A stretch of 64,000 bases of DNA from the NCBI RefSeq assembly GCF_024166365.1, contig NC_064820.1:132204001-132268000 (forward strand), in the 5' to 3' direction. The stretch comes from Elephas maximus indicus. Its lineage: Eukaryota > Chordata > Mammalia > Proboscidea > Elephantidae. Below, in pieces: positions 1-10,805 of the stretch; position 1 is the stretch's first letter; each line of letters opens with the position of its first letter. Position numbers and translations under genes: made by a program. Below the pieces are notes generated by a model. That model had not been told where the DNA came from. It made no database searches and saw only the letters and a list, made by a program, of their open reading frames with translations.

Positions 1-919
1 ATGAATAAGTCATTTGTCTTGCCAAATTCTATCATGTGGTCTCCAGCAGCATTTCTATCACCAAGACCATATTTTCCAACTACCAATCCTTCTTTGTTTT
101 CAACTTTTGCATTCCTATCACAAGTAATTATCAATGCATCTTGATTGGATGTTTAACCAATTTCAGACTGCAGAAGTTGGTAAAAATCTTCAATTTCTTC
201 ATCTTTGTCCATAGTGGTTGGTGAGTAAATTTGAATTAATAATCATATTAACTGATCTTCCTTGTGGGCATATGGATATTATCTGATCACTGACAGCTTT
301 GTACTTCAGGAGGGATCTTGAAATGTTCTTTTCGACGATGAATGCAAGATCATTCCTCTTCAATTTGGTATTCCCAACATAGTAGATCATATGATTCTGA
401 TTCAAAATGGCCAATACCAGTCCATTTCAGCTCACTAATCACTAGGATATAGATTTTTATGTGTTCTGTTTCATTTTAATTTTCCTAGGTTCATACTTTG
501 TACGTTCCATGTTCCAATTATTAATGGATGTTTGCAACTGTTTCTTCTCATTTTGAGTCATGCCACATGAGAACATAAAGGTCCTGAAGGCTTTATTCCA
601 TCCCATCATTAAGGTTGACTCTACTTTGAGGAGACAGCTCTACCCCAGTCATATTCTTAGTGCCTTTCATCCTGAGGGGCTCATCTTCTGACACTATATC
701 AGACAATGTTCTGCTGGTTTTCATAAGATTTTCACTGGCCAGTTGTTTAAGAAGCAGATCACTAGGTCCTTCTTCCTAGTCTGTCTTCGTCTGGAAGCTC
801 TGCTGAGAACTGTCCACCATGGGTGACCCTGCTCGTATCTTAAATACCAGTGGGATAGCATCCAGTATCACAACAACACATAAGCCACCACAGTAGGAAC
901 AACTGACAGACAAGTGGTG
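1..919 (-). mobile_element. RTE-clade LINE, 5' half (endonuclease side), cut by window edge
   Basis: This matches the 5' third of the complete RTE copy at 17231-20457 in the same orientation. Its 5' end is near 910-919, where the sequence reads as the same gacaaactgacag-type terminus. The minus strand translation at 199-414 carries a piece of the apurinic-like endonuclease domain (HMIYYVGN and ISRSLLKYKAVSDQII). Family knowledge: RTE LINEs encode an AP-like endonuclease followed by reverse transcriptase. The frame is broken by stops, so it is a dead fragment. The 3' part would lie left of position 1. Confidence 0.9.
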
Positions 920-1081
920 GAACTGATTCCATGACACCTAACAAGAACAACAACCTTCATTTTTGAACCTTTCCTCTATTCTGCCACATTAATTTTTAAA
1001 ATTTTATTGTCAGTTTTTAAATGATCAAGCCTTCTACGATTAAATTTTGGTTGTAATCAATAGTAAAACTCCATACTTATT

Positions 1082-1171
1082 TGGAGTTCCTGGGTGGCAC
1101 AAATGGTAAAGTGTTCGACTACTAGCTAAAAGGGTGGCAATTTAAACCCACCCAGAGGTGCTTCAGACAAC
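1082..1171 (+). mobile_element. AfroSINE, 5' (tRNA-related) half only
   Basis: The head reads ggagttcctgggtggcacaa, then a degraded box B region and cacccagaggtgcttc, the same subfamily as the longer copy at 55673-55880. The 3' half is missing; the sequence passes straight into a minus-strand RTE terminus, so the SINE was probably interrupted or truncated by that insertion. Confidence 0.7.
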
Positions 1172-1550
1172 AACAATATGTTCGGTGCTATCAAGTTGGT
1201 TCTGATTCATAGCAACCCTATGTACAAAGAACAAAACACTCCCCAGTCCTGCACTATCCTCACAATTGTTGCGATGTTCGAGCTCATTGTTGCAGCCACC
1301 GTGTCAGTCTATCTCACTGAGGGTCATCCATCTTTGTTTTTCACTGACTTTCTACTTTACCAAGCATGATGCCCTTCTCCAGGGACTGGTCCCTCCTGAT
1401 AACATGGCTAAAGTATGGAAGATGAAGTCTCACCATCCTTCCTTCTAAGGAGCATTCTTCCAAGACGGATTTGTTTGTTCTTCTGGAAATCCACGGTATA
1501 TTCTACTTTTTCTTCTCCAAAACCATAAGTCAAAGGCATCAACTCAACAA
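1172..1550 (-). mobile_element. RTE LINE 3'-terminal fragment
   Basis: This covers the last ~380 bp of the RTE consensus as judged from 17231-17600 in this window: a tail-proximal tcaagttggttctgattcatagc-like stretch, then the segment coding for the C-terminal region. It ends at 1550, and after a ~40-bp AT-rich gap an opposite-strand RTE begins. It is one of several independent 5'-truncated copies. Confidence 0.85.
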
Positions 1551-1589
1551 CCACATACTACATTTTTTATGTTATGATTATGTAAGTTA

Positions 1590-3056
1590 CACATTGAACA
1601 CTAATGACAGAAGAGCAGATTAATGGTGGAGTGACATCAAAGACATCGTACATGAAGAAAGCTAAAGGTGGTTAAAAAGACAGGAAAGAAAGAAAAGACC
1701 AAAATGGATGTCAGAAGACTCTGAAACTTGCTCTTGAAGAAGAGTAGCTCTTGAATGTAGAGTAGTAAAGTGAACAGAAGAAATGATGAAGTAAAAGCGT
1801 TGAACAGAAGATTTCAAAGGGCAACTCAAGGAGACAAGGTAAAATATAATGAAATGTGCAAAGACCTGGAGGTAGAAAACCAAAAGGGAAGAACACACTC
1901 AGCATTTCTCAAGCTTAAAGAATTGAAGGAAAAATTCAAGCCTTGAGTTGCACTATTGAAGGATTCTATGGGGAAAATATTAAATGATGTAGGAAGCATT
2001 AAAAGATGGGAGGAACACACAGAGTCACTGTACCAAAGAGAATTGGTGGATGTTCAACCATTTCAGCAGGCAGCATAGGAACCGATGGTACTGAATGAAA
2101 AAGTCCAAGCTGCACTGAAGGCACTGGAGAAAAACAAGGCTTCAGGAATTGACAAAATACCAGTTGAGATATTTCAACAAATGGATGCAGTGCTGGAGGT
2201 GCTCACTCATCTATGCCAAGAAATTCGGAAGACAGCTACTTGGCCAACAGACTGGAAGAGATCCATGTCTGTGCCCATTCCAAAGAAAGGTGATCCAACA
2301 GAATGTGGAAATTATTGAACAATATCATCAATATCATACACAAGTAAAACTTTGCTGAAGGTCATTCAAAAGTGGTTGCAGCAGTACATGGACAGGAGCT
2401 GCCAAAAATTCAAGCAGGATTCTGAAGAGGACATGGAACAAGGGATATCACTGCTAGTGTCAGATATATCTTGGCTGAAAGCAGAGAATACAGGAAAGAT
2501 GTTTACCTGTATTTTATTGACTATGCAAAGACATTCGTGTGGATCACAACAAATTATGGATAGCGTTGCAAAGAATGGGAATTCCAGAACACTGAATTGC
2601 GCTCATGAAGAATCTGGACATAGACCAAGAGACCATCATTAGAACAGAATACGTGGATACTGCGAGGTTTAAGATCAGGAAAAGTGTCTTAAGGTTGTAT
2701 CTTTTTGTCATACTTATTCAGTCGGTATGCTGAGCAAATAATCTGAGAAGCTAGACTATATGAAGAAGGACATTGCATCAGGATTGGGGAAAGAGTTACT
2801 TACAACCTGCAGACAGATGACACAACCTTGCTTGCTGAAAGCAAAGAGGACTTGATGCATCTACTGATGAAGATCAAAGACTATGGCCTTCAGTATGGAT
2901 TGAACTTCCATATAAAGAAAACAGAAGTCCTCACAACTGGACCAATAAGCAACATTATGACAAATGGAGAAAGTATTGAGATTGTCAAGGATTTCATTTT
3001 ACTGGAATTCACAATCAGTGCCCATGAAAGGAGCAGTCAAAAGGTCAAACAATGTG
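1590..3056 (+). mobile_element. RTE LINE, reverse transcriptase part, segment 1 (split by RPSA pseudogene)
   Basis: A 5'-truncated plus-strand RTE copy that continues at 4056-4617. Translations at 2085-2318 (NKASGIDKIPVEIFQQ, then IPKKGDPTECGNY) and 2828-3118 (LMKIKDYGLQYGLNFHIKK) are fragments of the RTE reverse transcriptase. The usual FIDYAKAFD motif A near 2512-2550 has lost its frame, and the YADD box near 2806-2822 is degraded to TDD. Many frameshifts and stops mark it as inactive. The break at 3056 falls exactly where the RPSA retrocopy starts. Confidence 0.92.
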
Positions 3057-4055
3057 CTTTCCACACTATCCAGAGAAGGGTCCATATGGCGTTGTCCTGG
3101 GTTTCCATCGTAGCTTAAAAGGGAAACTTTCACAATATCCAGAGGCCTTGATGTCCTGCAGATGAAGGAGGAGGATGTCCTCAAATTCTCTGCAGCAGGA
3201 ACCCACTTAGGTGGTGTCAAACTTGACTTCCAAATGGAACAGTACATCTATAAAAGGGAAAGTGATGACATCTTCATCACAACACTGAAGAGGACCTGGG
3301 AGAAGCTTCTGTTGGCAGCTTGGATGGCCATTGTTGCCACTGAAAAGCTGGCTGATGTCTGTGTCATATCCTCCAGGAATACAGGCCAGCAGACTGTGCT
3401 GAAGTTTGCTGCTGCCACTGGAGCCACTCCTATTGCTGCATGCTTCACCCCTGGAACCTTCAGTCACGAAATCCAAGCAGCCTTCCAGAAGCTGTGCCTT
3501 TTAGCGGTCACTTATCCCAAAGCTGACCACCAGCCTCACACAGAGCTCTCTTGCATGAACCTGCCCACCATTGTTGTGCGTAACACAGATTCTCCTCTCC
3601 ACTCTGTGGGCATTGCCATCCTATGCAACAAGGGACCTCACTCGGTGGGTCTGATGTGGTATATGCTGGCCCTGGAGTTTCTGCACATGCATGGCACCAT
3701 CTCCCAGGAGCATCTGTGGGAGGTCATACCTCACCTCTACTTTTACAGAGATCCAGAAGAGATCAAAAAGGAAGAGCAGGCCACTACTCAAAATGACATG
3801 ACCAAGGAAGAATTTCAGGATGAATGGACTTCTCCTGCTCCTGGATTTACTGCTGCTCAGCCTGAGGTCACAGACAGCAATTCCCTACAGAAGACTAGAG
3901 TTCTCAGCCTGCACCTGCAGACTGGTCTGCAGCCCCCACTGCCCAGGCACTTAGTAGGTAAGGACAACCACTAAATCGTCTTAAACTGTGCTTCCACAGT
4001 TTCTTAGAAAACACAAATAAGGTCAACAGAAAAATAAACATCAGTTTCTTGAAAA
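3057..4055 (+). pseudogene. RPSA: RPSA (ribosomal protein SA / 37-kDa laminin receptor precursor) processed pseudogene
   Basis: Seen: an intronless copy from a pyrimidine-rich CTTTCC start through 5' UTR-like sequence, coding region, TAA at 3982-3984, AATAAA at 4033-4038 and a short A-rich tail. The reading frame is open from M at 3162 for 270 codons and shows family blocks [45 protein letters not shown] and [15 protein letters not shown]. The normal length is about 295 residues. The start codon expected at 3135-3137 is ATA instead of ATG. A deletion of several tens of bases near 3870 shifts the frame, so the acidic TEDWS-type C-terminus is lost. Many family arginines are replaced by W, C, H or Q, as CpG decay would give. 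The parent protein is a 40S subunit component; this copy should be non-functional. It sits inside an RTE element, flanked by an imperfect ~14-bp repeat (3042-3055 and 4058-4071, 3 mismatches), consistent with L1-mediated retroposition. Confidence 0.96.
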
Positions 4056-4617
4056 AGAGATCAAAGAGTGTATTGCATTGGGCAAATTTGCTGCAAAAGA
4101 CCTCTTTAAAGTGTTAAAAATCAAAGATGTCACTTTGACAACTAAGGTGTGCCTGACTCAAGTCATGGTATTTTCAACTGCCTCATATGCATGTGAAAAC
4201 TGAACAATGAATAAAGAAGACCAAAGAAGAATTGACGAATTGACACCTTTGAATTATGGTGTTGGTGAAGAATATTAAACATACCACGGACAGCCAGAAG
4301 AATGAACAAATCTGTCTTGGGAGAAGTACAGCCAGAACGGGCCTTGGAAGTGAGAATGGCAGACTTTGTACCATGCACTTTGGATATTTTATGAGGATGG
4401 ACCAATCCCCAGAGAAAGGCATCGTGTTTAGTAAAGTAGAGGGTCAGCAAGAAAGAGGAAGATCCTCGATGAGATGGATTGACACAGTTGCTACAGCAAT
4501 GGGCTCAAGTATAAAGATGATTGTGATGCTCATGCAGGACTGGGAAGTGTTTCATTCCGTTGTACATAGAGTTGCTCTGAGTTGGAGCCGCCTCCAAGGC
4601 AGCTAACAACAGCAACA
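4056..4617 (+). mobile_element. RTE LINE, C-terminal and 3' end, segment 2
   Basis: Continuation of the copy broken at 3056; the resumed sequence is the segment coding for the region after the reverse transcriptase. The translation at 4256-4606 has the C-terminal hallmarks NIKHTTDSQKNEQICLGRST, RWIDTVATA and SVVHRVALSWSRL. The 3' end is a short (AAC)-type tail at about 4606-4617, typical of this family. Confidence 0.92.
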
Positions 4618-4703
4618 TTCATTATGCTTTGAGTCATGTAATAGGTAACGTAATTCTGTGCCATTTAAATTTTGCCAAGGGTATTTTTTCAAGCACTGGA
4701 GAC

Positions 4704-4875
4704 CATTAACCCATACCCCACTGCTATCGAGTTGAGTCTGACCAAGAGTGCCCCTGTGTGGGACAGAGTAGAGCTGCACCATAGGGTTTCCAAGGAGCAG
4801 CTGGTGGAGACGAACTGCTGAACATTTTTGTTAGCAGCCAAGCTCTTAGCCACTGTGCCACCAGGGCTCCTTGAA
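4704..4875 (-). mobile_element. AfroSINE
   Basis: On the plus strand it reads from the SINE 3' end (ccactgctatcgagttgagt) to the head complement (gccaccagggctcct). It is near full length but diverged. tRNA-related promoter boxes are recognisable in the complement of 4825-4875. Confidence 0.88.
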
Positions 4876-6763
4876 GACCATTAGCTACCCCTTTAATTAA
4901 TTCTAGCTTCCTTCACTTTTTCTGAATTTTCAATTGCTATGATAATTTGTATTCCATCGTATTTTTTTAATAACTTTATTTTCATTTGCAGTAATATGTC
5001 ATTCAAGGATACATTTGACAGTACTTAAGAAACATTAGTAATAATAGCTCAACCACATACATAAGGATGTATCTTTCTTGTGCATTAGAAATTTCAGAGC
5101 TAGAATAGCTTGCCAGTGTTGCCTTCCAGGGTACAGCCTCCTTCTGTTTTCCTGTTCTGCCATCTTGATTGTGTAGCAACTCTTATACCACTAGATAGTG
5201 CGTCTCCTTTCCTGGAAGAAAAAGAAAGGGAAAAGCTTCCACTTGAGTCTCATTGACTAGAATTATGTCACTTGGCCAATTGTGGCTACCAGGGAGGCTA
5301 GAAAATTGAGTTTTCATAACATTTTAGTAGCAAAATGCCTATGGTGACTTCCATATCCTTCTCTAGTAGCTTATTTTTCTCACAGGGTAAATGGATGATG
5401 AACTATTTATGTTTTCACATCCCTAAACATTTCTGAATTTTGCCCTTCTTTTTGAATGCAACTCTTTCTGGATATAGACTTCCACTCAGTACTTACATTC
5501 CATTGCTTCATTGTGTTCAAGTATCTTATAAAGAGAAGTCTGATTCTGGTCTTATTCTCATTTCTTTGTGTCTAACCTGTTGTGGCTGTTACTTTTCTCA
5601 TCTAGAGTTTTATGATCCTCTGAGTGTTTCTGTTACACCATATTATATCTAGTTTTGAGTCTTTTTAAAATTGATTCATCTTGGCATTCATTGGTCTTTT
5701 TAATCTAAGTACTTTCGTTGCTAACGACTTTATTGAGATATAATTTACGTACCATAAAATTCACATTTTTAAAGTATACAATTCAATTGTTTTTTAGTAT
5801 AATTTTATAATATTTTCCCTCATCTTTTGTACCCATTAGTAGTCACTCCCCATTCCTCACCCTCCTGCAAACTCTCAATTTCCAAAAATTATAATAGTTT
5901 CTTTTTCTTTTCACATTGTGTATATTTTACAGATTTAATTTCTTCTATTAATTGTCTTCTTAACTGGGAATTCCTCTTTTAATTTGATGTCTCCTTTCAT
6001 GGAGCTTTTTCAGTCTTTTTTTTCAAAAGTTACTTTTTTTTTTGCTTTTTGCTTACATTTCGGAACTCTTGAATTATTCCCTATGGATGCAGCTTCTGAG
6101 GACAAGACCCTGCCTCTACTCATTTTGGTGGAAATATATAATATTATTTGGTTGTGTGTGTCATTGTTTTCTTCTTGGTTTGAGTCTTCTGGCCTGTCCT
6201 AGAGGTTCAGTAACTTCCTGGAGAAATGCTCAGAGTGTCAAAGTTTCCTGGCTTTAATATTTAGTCATTTGGTAATTAATATTCCAGTCCACTCCATAGC
6301 TCAAGTAGAATGGAGAAGAGGGAGAACAATCCAGTGGGTTTTCATATGGATTCTCCATTAGATACCCAGTATTTGCCTCAGTGGCTATTCCTGTTCATTT
6401 TATCTATCACCTGTGATCTTCCAATTGCTTCCCCTGTTGCAGCAAACTTCTGCATTGAAGTATCAATCTGATTATATCTGTGTTCTCTTTTTTGAGAATT
6501 TCTAAGCATTTCTGGTTCATTTACCTGTATTTTTTCTCATTGTCAACTCCTTTATATCTTAATTCCCTTAAAATACTTTTTATTAAAGGTTTTAGTTGAC
6601 AAGTATGTAAATAGGAGGTAAGTCCATTGAGCTTACCATTTGATACAAAGTTTCCTCATAAACATTATTAAACATATAAGAACTTAACAGTTTCCTAATA
6701 GGAAACTATTATACATGTATCTATGGACTTGTCTAAGGATTGTGTTTTTCTATGTGTATAAAT
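4876..6763. other. AT-rich non-coding stretch with an old L1-like fragment
   Basis: No gene seen. The part at about 5727-5880 (tttattgagatataatttac, ccataaaattcac, tagtagtcactcccca) resembles the 3' end of ancient L1M elements in complement. 5400-5700 may be further old L1 sequence. The rest is T-rich, with short open frames that have no recognisable domain. Confidence 0.5.
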
Positions 6764-6779
6764 TCCTGTATCCCACTAT

Positions 6780-6978
6780 GTTGTTTTTGTGGTTAGTTGC
6801 CATTGAGTTGATTCTCACTCAACAACCTCATTGTGTTGAGTAGAACTGTTCCTTCGGGTTTTCAAGGCTGTGACCTTTCAGAAGCAGACCACCAGGCCTG
6901 AGGTTCTTCTGTATGGGTTCAAACTGCCAACCTTTTGTCTTGTAGTCAAGCACTTAACACTTTGTACCACCCAGGAAC
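6780..6978 (-). mobile_element. AfroSINE with 16-bp target duplication
   Basis: Plus-strand order is 3' end (gttagttgccattgagttga), body, then head complement. It is flanked by tcctgtatcccactat (6764-6779) and tcctgtatcctactat (6979-6994), 15 of 16 identical, which defines the insertion precisely. Confidence 0.88.
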
Positions 6979-7039
6979 TCCTGTATCCTACTATAGAAAT
7001 AAGTATTATCTGTGTGATTAAACATGTATTTACGAATTT

Positions 7040-7083
7040 GTGTGTAGATGTGTGTATGTATGTGTGTGTGTGAGAGAGAGAGA
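7040..7083. repeat. Interrupted (TG)n-(AG)n simple repeat
   Basis: A TGTG/TATG-rich run followed by GAGAGAGAGAG. Microsatellite, no coding sense. Confidence 0.85.
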
Positions 7084-8440
7084 AGATAGAATATATACCT
7101 TGATTGTCATGCTTAAACTATCATCTATGGCTATAGTCTTCCAAAAAAACTCTAAATTATATTTAAGAATTAAAAGGGAGAAGAAAAAAAAAAAAAAAAC
7201 ACTGAAAGGAAAATAGGAGCAAAAAAGGAGTATTCCCAAGACACACACCCCACTTCAGTGTAAAAGACAAGAAGTAAGCTAATGGAAAAAAAAAAAAAAA
7301 AGAGTGGATGTTCCTGGCACGCAACCTTTTCAAACACTGTCCAGGTTAAAAGTGGGTGTCTATTTGGGTATTGCAATGTAGATGATTCCCTTGCTGTATC
7401 TATGTGACCGTATGTCTATGCTTGTACTTTGTGTCATGTGCTTTCAATCTGAGGTGTAAATTTTTAAAAACCTGTGCTGTATTTTTTAGAACTATCTTCA
7501 TCTTCAAATTTCTAGACCTCTTTCGAAGGAAAGATGACCCTATCCAAGATAGTTACTTAGTTTTTGTATGATTGAATAGCATATTTATATTTTAGAAAGG
7601 TAATATTTAAGTGTATTTAAAATATCTTAAAAATATTGAGGGAGAAAAGAATTTCCCTTGTTAAGACATCTTTGACAGAAGGCCAAGTTACAAACAAAAA
7701 CTGCTAGAAGGCTCATACAAGAGAGATTATTCCCGTGTAAATAATATAGTGATTGAAGAGGAAAATATAAGATAGAGTAAAATGATAGTAAGTATGGTTG
7801 CCCCAAGAATCTTTTCATTGGTTAGATATTATCATCAGACTTCATAAAATTTTAATTGATCACTGTCTGGCCCATTTTCTCTTTTATTCCCATGAATGGA
7901 AGGGCACATAAGAAAAACTAAAGAGAGTTTCGGAAGTAAGTCATATAATTCATAAAAAATACAAGTATCGAGAAAGCCAGTTTATCTCCTAGAGACAAAT
8001 AATTAGAACGTTCAGCAATAACTGTGAGTTACACTGATAAAATTCTTTAGACATGTGGCCTACCTTTTAAGTAGAAGACTGTGAGAGTTTAGTCTTTGGT
8101 TCTGTTCTACAGGCTCCAAGTGGTCAGAACATACTACGTATCTGTGGTTTAATAAAAATGAGGACACATCCAAGACTTGTGGCATCTGGACACTAAAACT
8201 TAAAAGACAGAAATTTGAAAAGTTCAATTCAAAGCAAAATATTTAGAAATAGACTTAACAAGTAACATTTAACATAAAGCTTATATAGGTCTTTATGTTT
8301 ATTTTGCTTTTGCTCTTTATTTTAGTCTACCTTATAGCTATTGATTGTGATTAATTGAAATTTATACCATTTATGTTTAATAAGTGCATATGTACCAGGC
8401 AGACACTGTGATAAATGCAGAAAACAGACATGTTTGTTAC
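7084..8440. other. AT-rich non-coding, no recognised repeat
   Basis: Contains A-tracts near 7183-7198 and 7285-7300. The frames on the minus strand are F/L-rich products of those tracts and show no domain. I see no gene. Confidence 0.5.
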
Positions 8441-8498
8441 ATTCATGGGTTGTTATGAGTTGGAACTGACTCAGCAGCAATGGGTTTGTTTTTTTTTC
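8441..8498 (+). mobile_element. AfroSINE 3' end, truncated
   Basis: Only the last ~50 bp remain: gggttgttatgagttggaac, then tcagcagcaatgggtttg followed by a T-run. It lies within older repeat sequence. Confidence 0.7.
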
Positions 8499-8519
8499 AA
8501 AGGAAGAAAGAAAATCAAT

Positions 8520-9145
8520 TAAAAAATAGAGCTAGAAATGACACAATAAGGACAGCACAGGGAACTGCAGGAATAGATGGCAAGGGTAACTTACTGAGTC
8601 TGTGACTAGGCTGAGGTTCAGGAAGTGTTTCTTAGAGCAAATGGTTAGTAAAAAGTGAATGAAAAAAAGGAGTTGGCTAGATAGAAACAAATGTTGGGAG
8701 AGGTAGAAAGAGAAGGAGCATAGATTTTCTCATTAAAAATAATAGAAAGCGTAAAACCTGTAAGAGAGAGCATTATATAATCAAAAGGTTGAATGAAGTT
8801 AATTATTGATGGACCAAAGGCAGGAACAAGCAATAGCAAAAGTCGAAGCTACTTAAGGGACTAGGTCACCAAGGGTGACATAGCCATCCTAAGGGATATG
8901 GAGAACCACTGAATGGTTTAATTAGGGAATTGTTATTACTAGATTTGTGTTTCAGAAAGACAATGCTTTCTTCTGTGTAGAGGATGTGCTGGCAGAAGCA
9001 AGACTGTAGGAAATAAGAGCAGTTGACAAGCTGATGGAATTCAAGTAAGATCTGATAGTGGCTCAGACTGGGATAGTGGCAGTATGTTTGGAGATAGCTG
9101 AACAGATTCAGGATACAAATAGATGGTAAAAATCTAGAGGATTCA
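8520..9145 (+). repeat. Ancient interspersed repeat (old LINE 3'-region type), part 1
   Basis: Degraded but recognisable blocks (agggatatggagaaccactg, gatttgtgtttcagaaagac, then a tgggatagtggcagt stretch) match a widespread ancient eutherian repeat that I associate with the 3' region of old L1 elements; I do not assert the exact family. It resumes after the inserted LTR at 9669-9790 with ggttcctgactaaggcaatc and gtggtgccattcactaag. Confidence 0.55.
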
Positions 9146-9668
9146 TGTCATGGATTGAACCGTGTCCCCCAAAAGATGTGTATCAATTTAGGTAGGCCAT
9201 GATTCCCAGTATTGTGTGATTGTCCACCATTTCATCATCTGATATGATTTCCTATGTGTTGGAAATCCTATCTCTATGATGTTGATGAGATGGGATTAGC
9301 AGCAGTTATGTTAATGAAGCAGAACTCTAGCTACAAGATTGGATTGTGTCTTGAGACAATCGCTTTTTGAGATATAAAAGAGAAAAGCTAGCAGAGAGAC
9401 AAGGGAGCCTCATACAACAGCGAAACAAGAGCCAAGAGAATAGTGAGTCTTTCGTACCCGGGGTCCCTGCATTGAGAAGTTCCTTGATTGGGGAAGATTG
9501 ATGACAAGGATCTCCCCCCAGAGCCGACAGAGAGAGAAAGCCTTCCCCTGGAGCTGGCGCTTTGAATTTGGACTTCTAGCCTACTAGACTGTAAGAGAAT
9601 AAACTTCTGTTTGCTAAAGCCATCCACTTGTGGTATTTCTGTTATAGCAGCACTAGATAACTAAGATA
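9146..9668 (+). mobile_element. Solo LTR, ERVL-MaLR-like, with 5-bp target duplication
   Basis: The left end is TGTCATGGATTGAACCGTGT, then cccccaaaagatg, the usual start of MLT1-type LTRs. The right part has an AATAAA-type signal (gagaataaacttctg) and ends in gcactagataactaagata. Both sides carry ATTCA (9141-9145 and 9669-9673), the 5-bp duplication typical of ERVL/MaLR. Length 523 bp, longer than common MLT1 LTRs, with a middle part I do not recognise from other mammals, so it may be an afrotherian lineage of the group. No internal retroviral sequence remains. Confidence 0.82.
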
Positions 9669-9790
9669 ATTCAGTAATTAATTATATGTGGGATAGCTGA
9701 ACAAAGAAAAAATGGTCAGTGACAACACCTAGGTTCCTGACTAAGGCAATCAAGAGGATAGTGGTGCCATTCACTAAGTTTAGATCTATT
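9669..9790 (+). repeat. Ancient interspersed repeat, part 2
   Basis: Right-hand remainder of the repeat begun at 8520; the LTR was inserted between the two halves. Confidence 0.5.
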
Positions 9791-9837
9791 AAGTACCATC
9801 AGACCAAGTATATAATTCACTGTTACAATAAATTGGC

Positions 9838-9960
9838 ATATTGTCTCCAGTCCAATTGGGAAGGACACTGAGGCTTAGAGGGTTTGGATGACTTGCATGA
9901 CATCCCAGTGGGAGTGATAAACTGTGCTCATTCCTAACTATCTTATGTCCAGGTATTTGG
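9838..9960 (+). repeat. MIR fragment
   Basis: A core-SINE-like stretch: gggaaggacactgaggctta, then gagggtttggatgacttgca and catcccagtggga, matching the conserved MIR middle (gaaactgaggct, taagtgacttgcc) with heavy divergence. Confidence 0.5.
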
Positions 9961-10319
9961 TAGGTAAGACATTTCTACTCTTCATTATTTGGATCTCAAG
10001 TCATCCTAACCACTTCATTTATGCATTTAATGTCTTATACATATCCATTGCGTTTATAATAGATAAACACGGAGAATTTAACGGTTAGAAGACACAGCCC
10101 CTGCACTTAAGGAGATTGCAGTCTAGATTTCTGATTTCCAGTAGGTAGTGAATAAGAAGAAATAAACTGTCTGATTAGGACTTGCCTTATAAGTCCATAC
10201 CTACTTAGTGGCAAATAAAAAAAAAAATACTGAGTTCTAATTCATTGACTAAGAAGCAGTTTTAAATTTCATAGTCTTGACTTTTTCCATTTTATTGGGG
10301 AAAAAAAGGGAAAAATTGA

Positions 10320-10805
10320 TATTGTGGCTCAGTCTGCTGCCTTTGAATATCCATTCTCCCTGACTGGAAGAACCTTATATATTAGTTAGACACATTGCCA
10401 TGCCATTTTCAACCTACATATTTTAGACCATCTTGTAGCTAAATATGGCCATGTGACTAAGTTCTGTCTAATGAGAAACAATGAAAGTTGTTCCGTGGGA
10501 TTTCTAAAATAACTCTTTGAAGAAAAGAGGTGTGTATTTCTTTACCCTTTCCTCTATCCTGCTCCCTTAGTCACAGATGTAGCAGCTGGGGTTTGAGACG
10601 TCATTTAGAACTATGCAGACAAGGGTCACACTCCAGAAGTGAGACAGCAGTGAGCTGGAAGCCACGAAGATGCACAATAATGTCATGGAGCTCCCATAGA
10701 AATCTGAGATCAGAACCCTCAAAACTTCTACGTGAGAGAGAAATTTCTATCTCGTTTAAGTCACAGAATTTCCTTTTTAGTAGCCAAAACTTTTCCTGAC
10801 TAATA
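10320..10805 (+). mobile_element. Old MLT1-like LTR fragment
   Basis: Blocks tatggccatgtgactaagtt, ctgtctaatgaga, then gtgagagagaaatttctatc and tttaagtcacagaattt follow the order found in old MaLR LTRs (upstream wildlife of the LTR, then the polyadenylation region). The ends are poorly defined. No coding capacity. Confidence 0.55.

Noticed and set aside
3162..3974. 270-codon open frame as a functional RPSA gene
   Set aside because: Intronless, ancestral start lost (ATA), C-terminus frameshifted, arginine codons decayed at CpG sites, retroposition hallmarks present.
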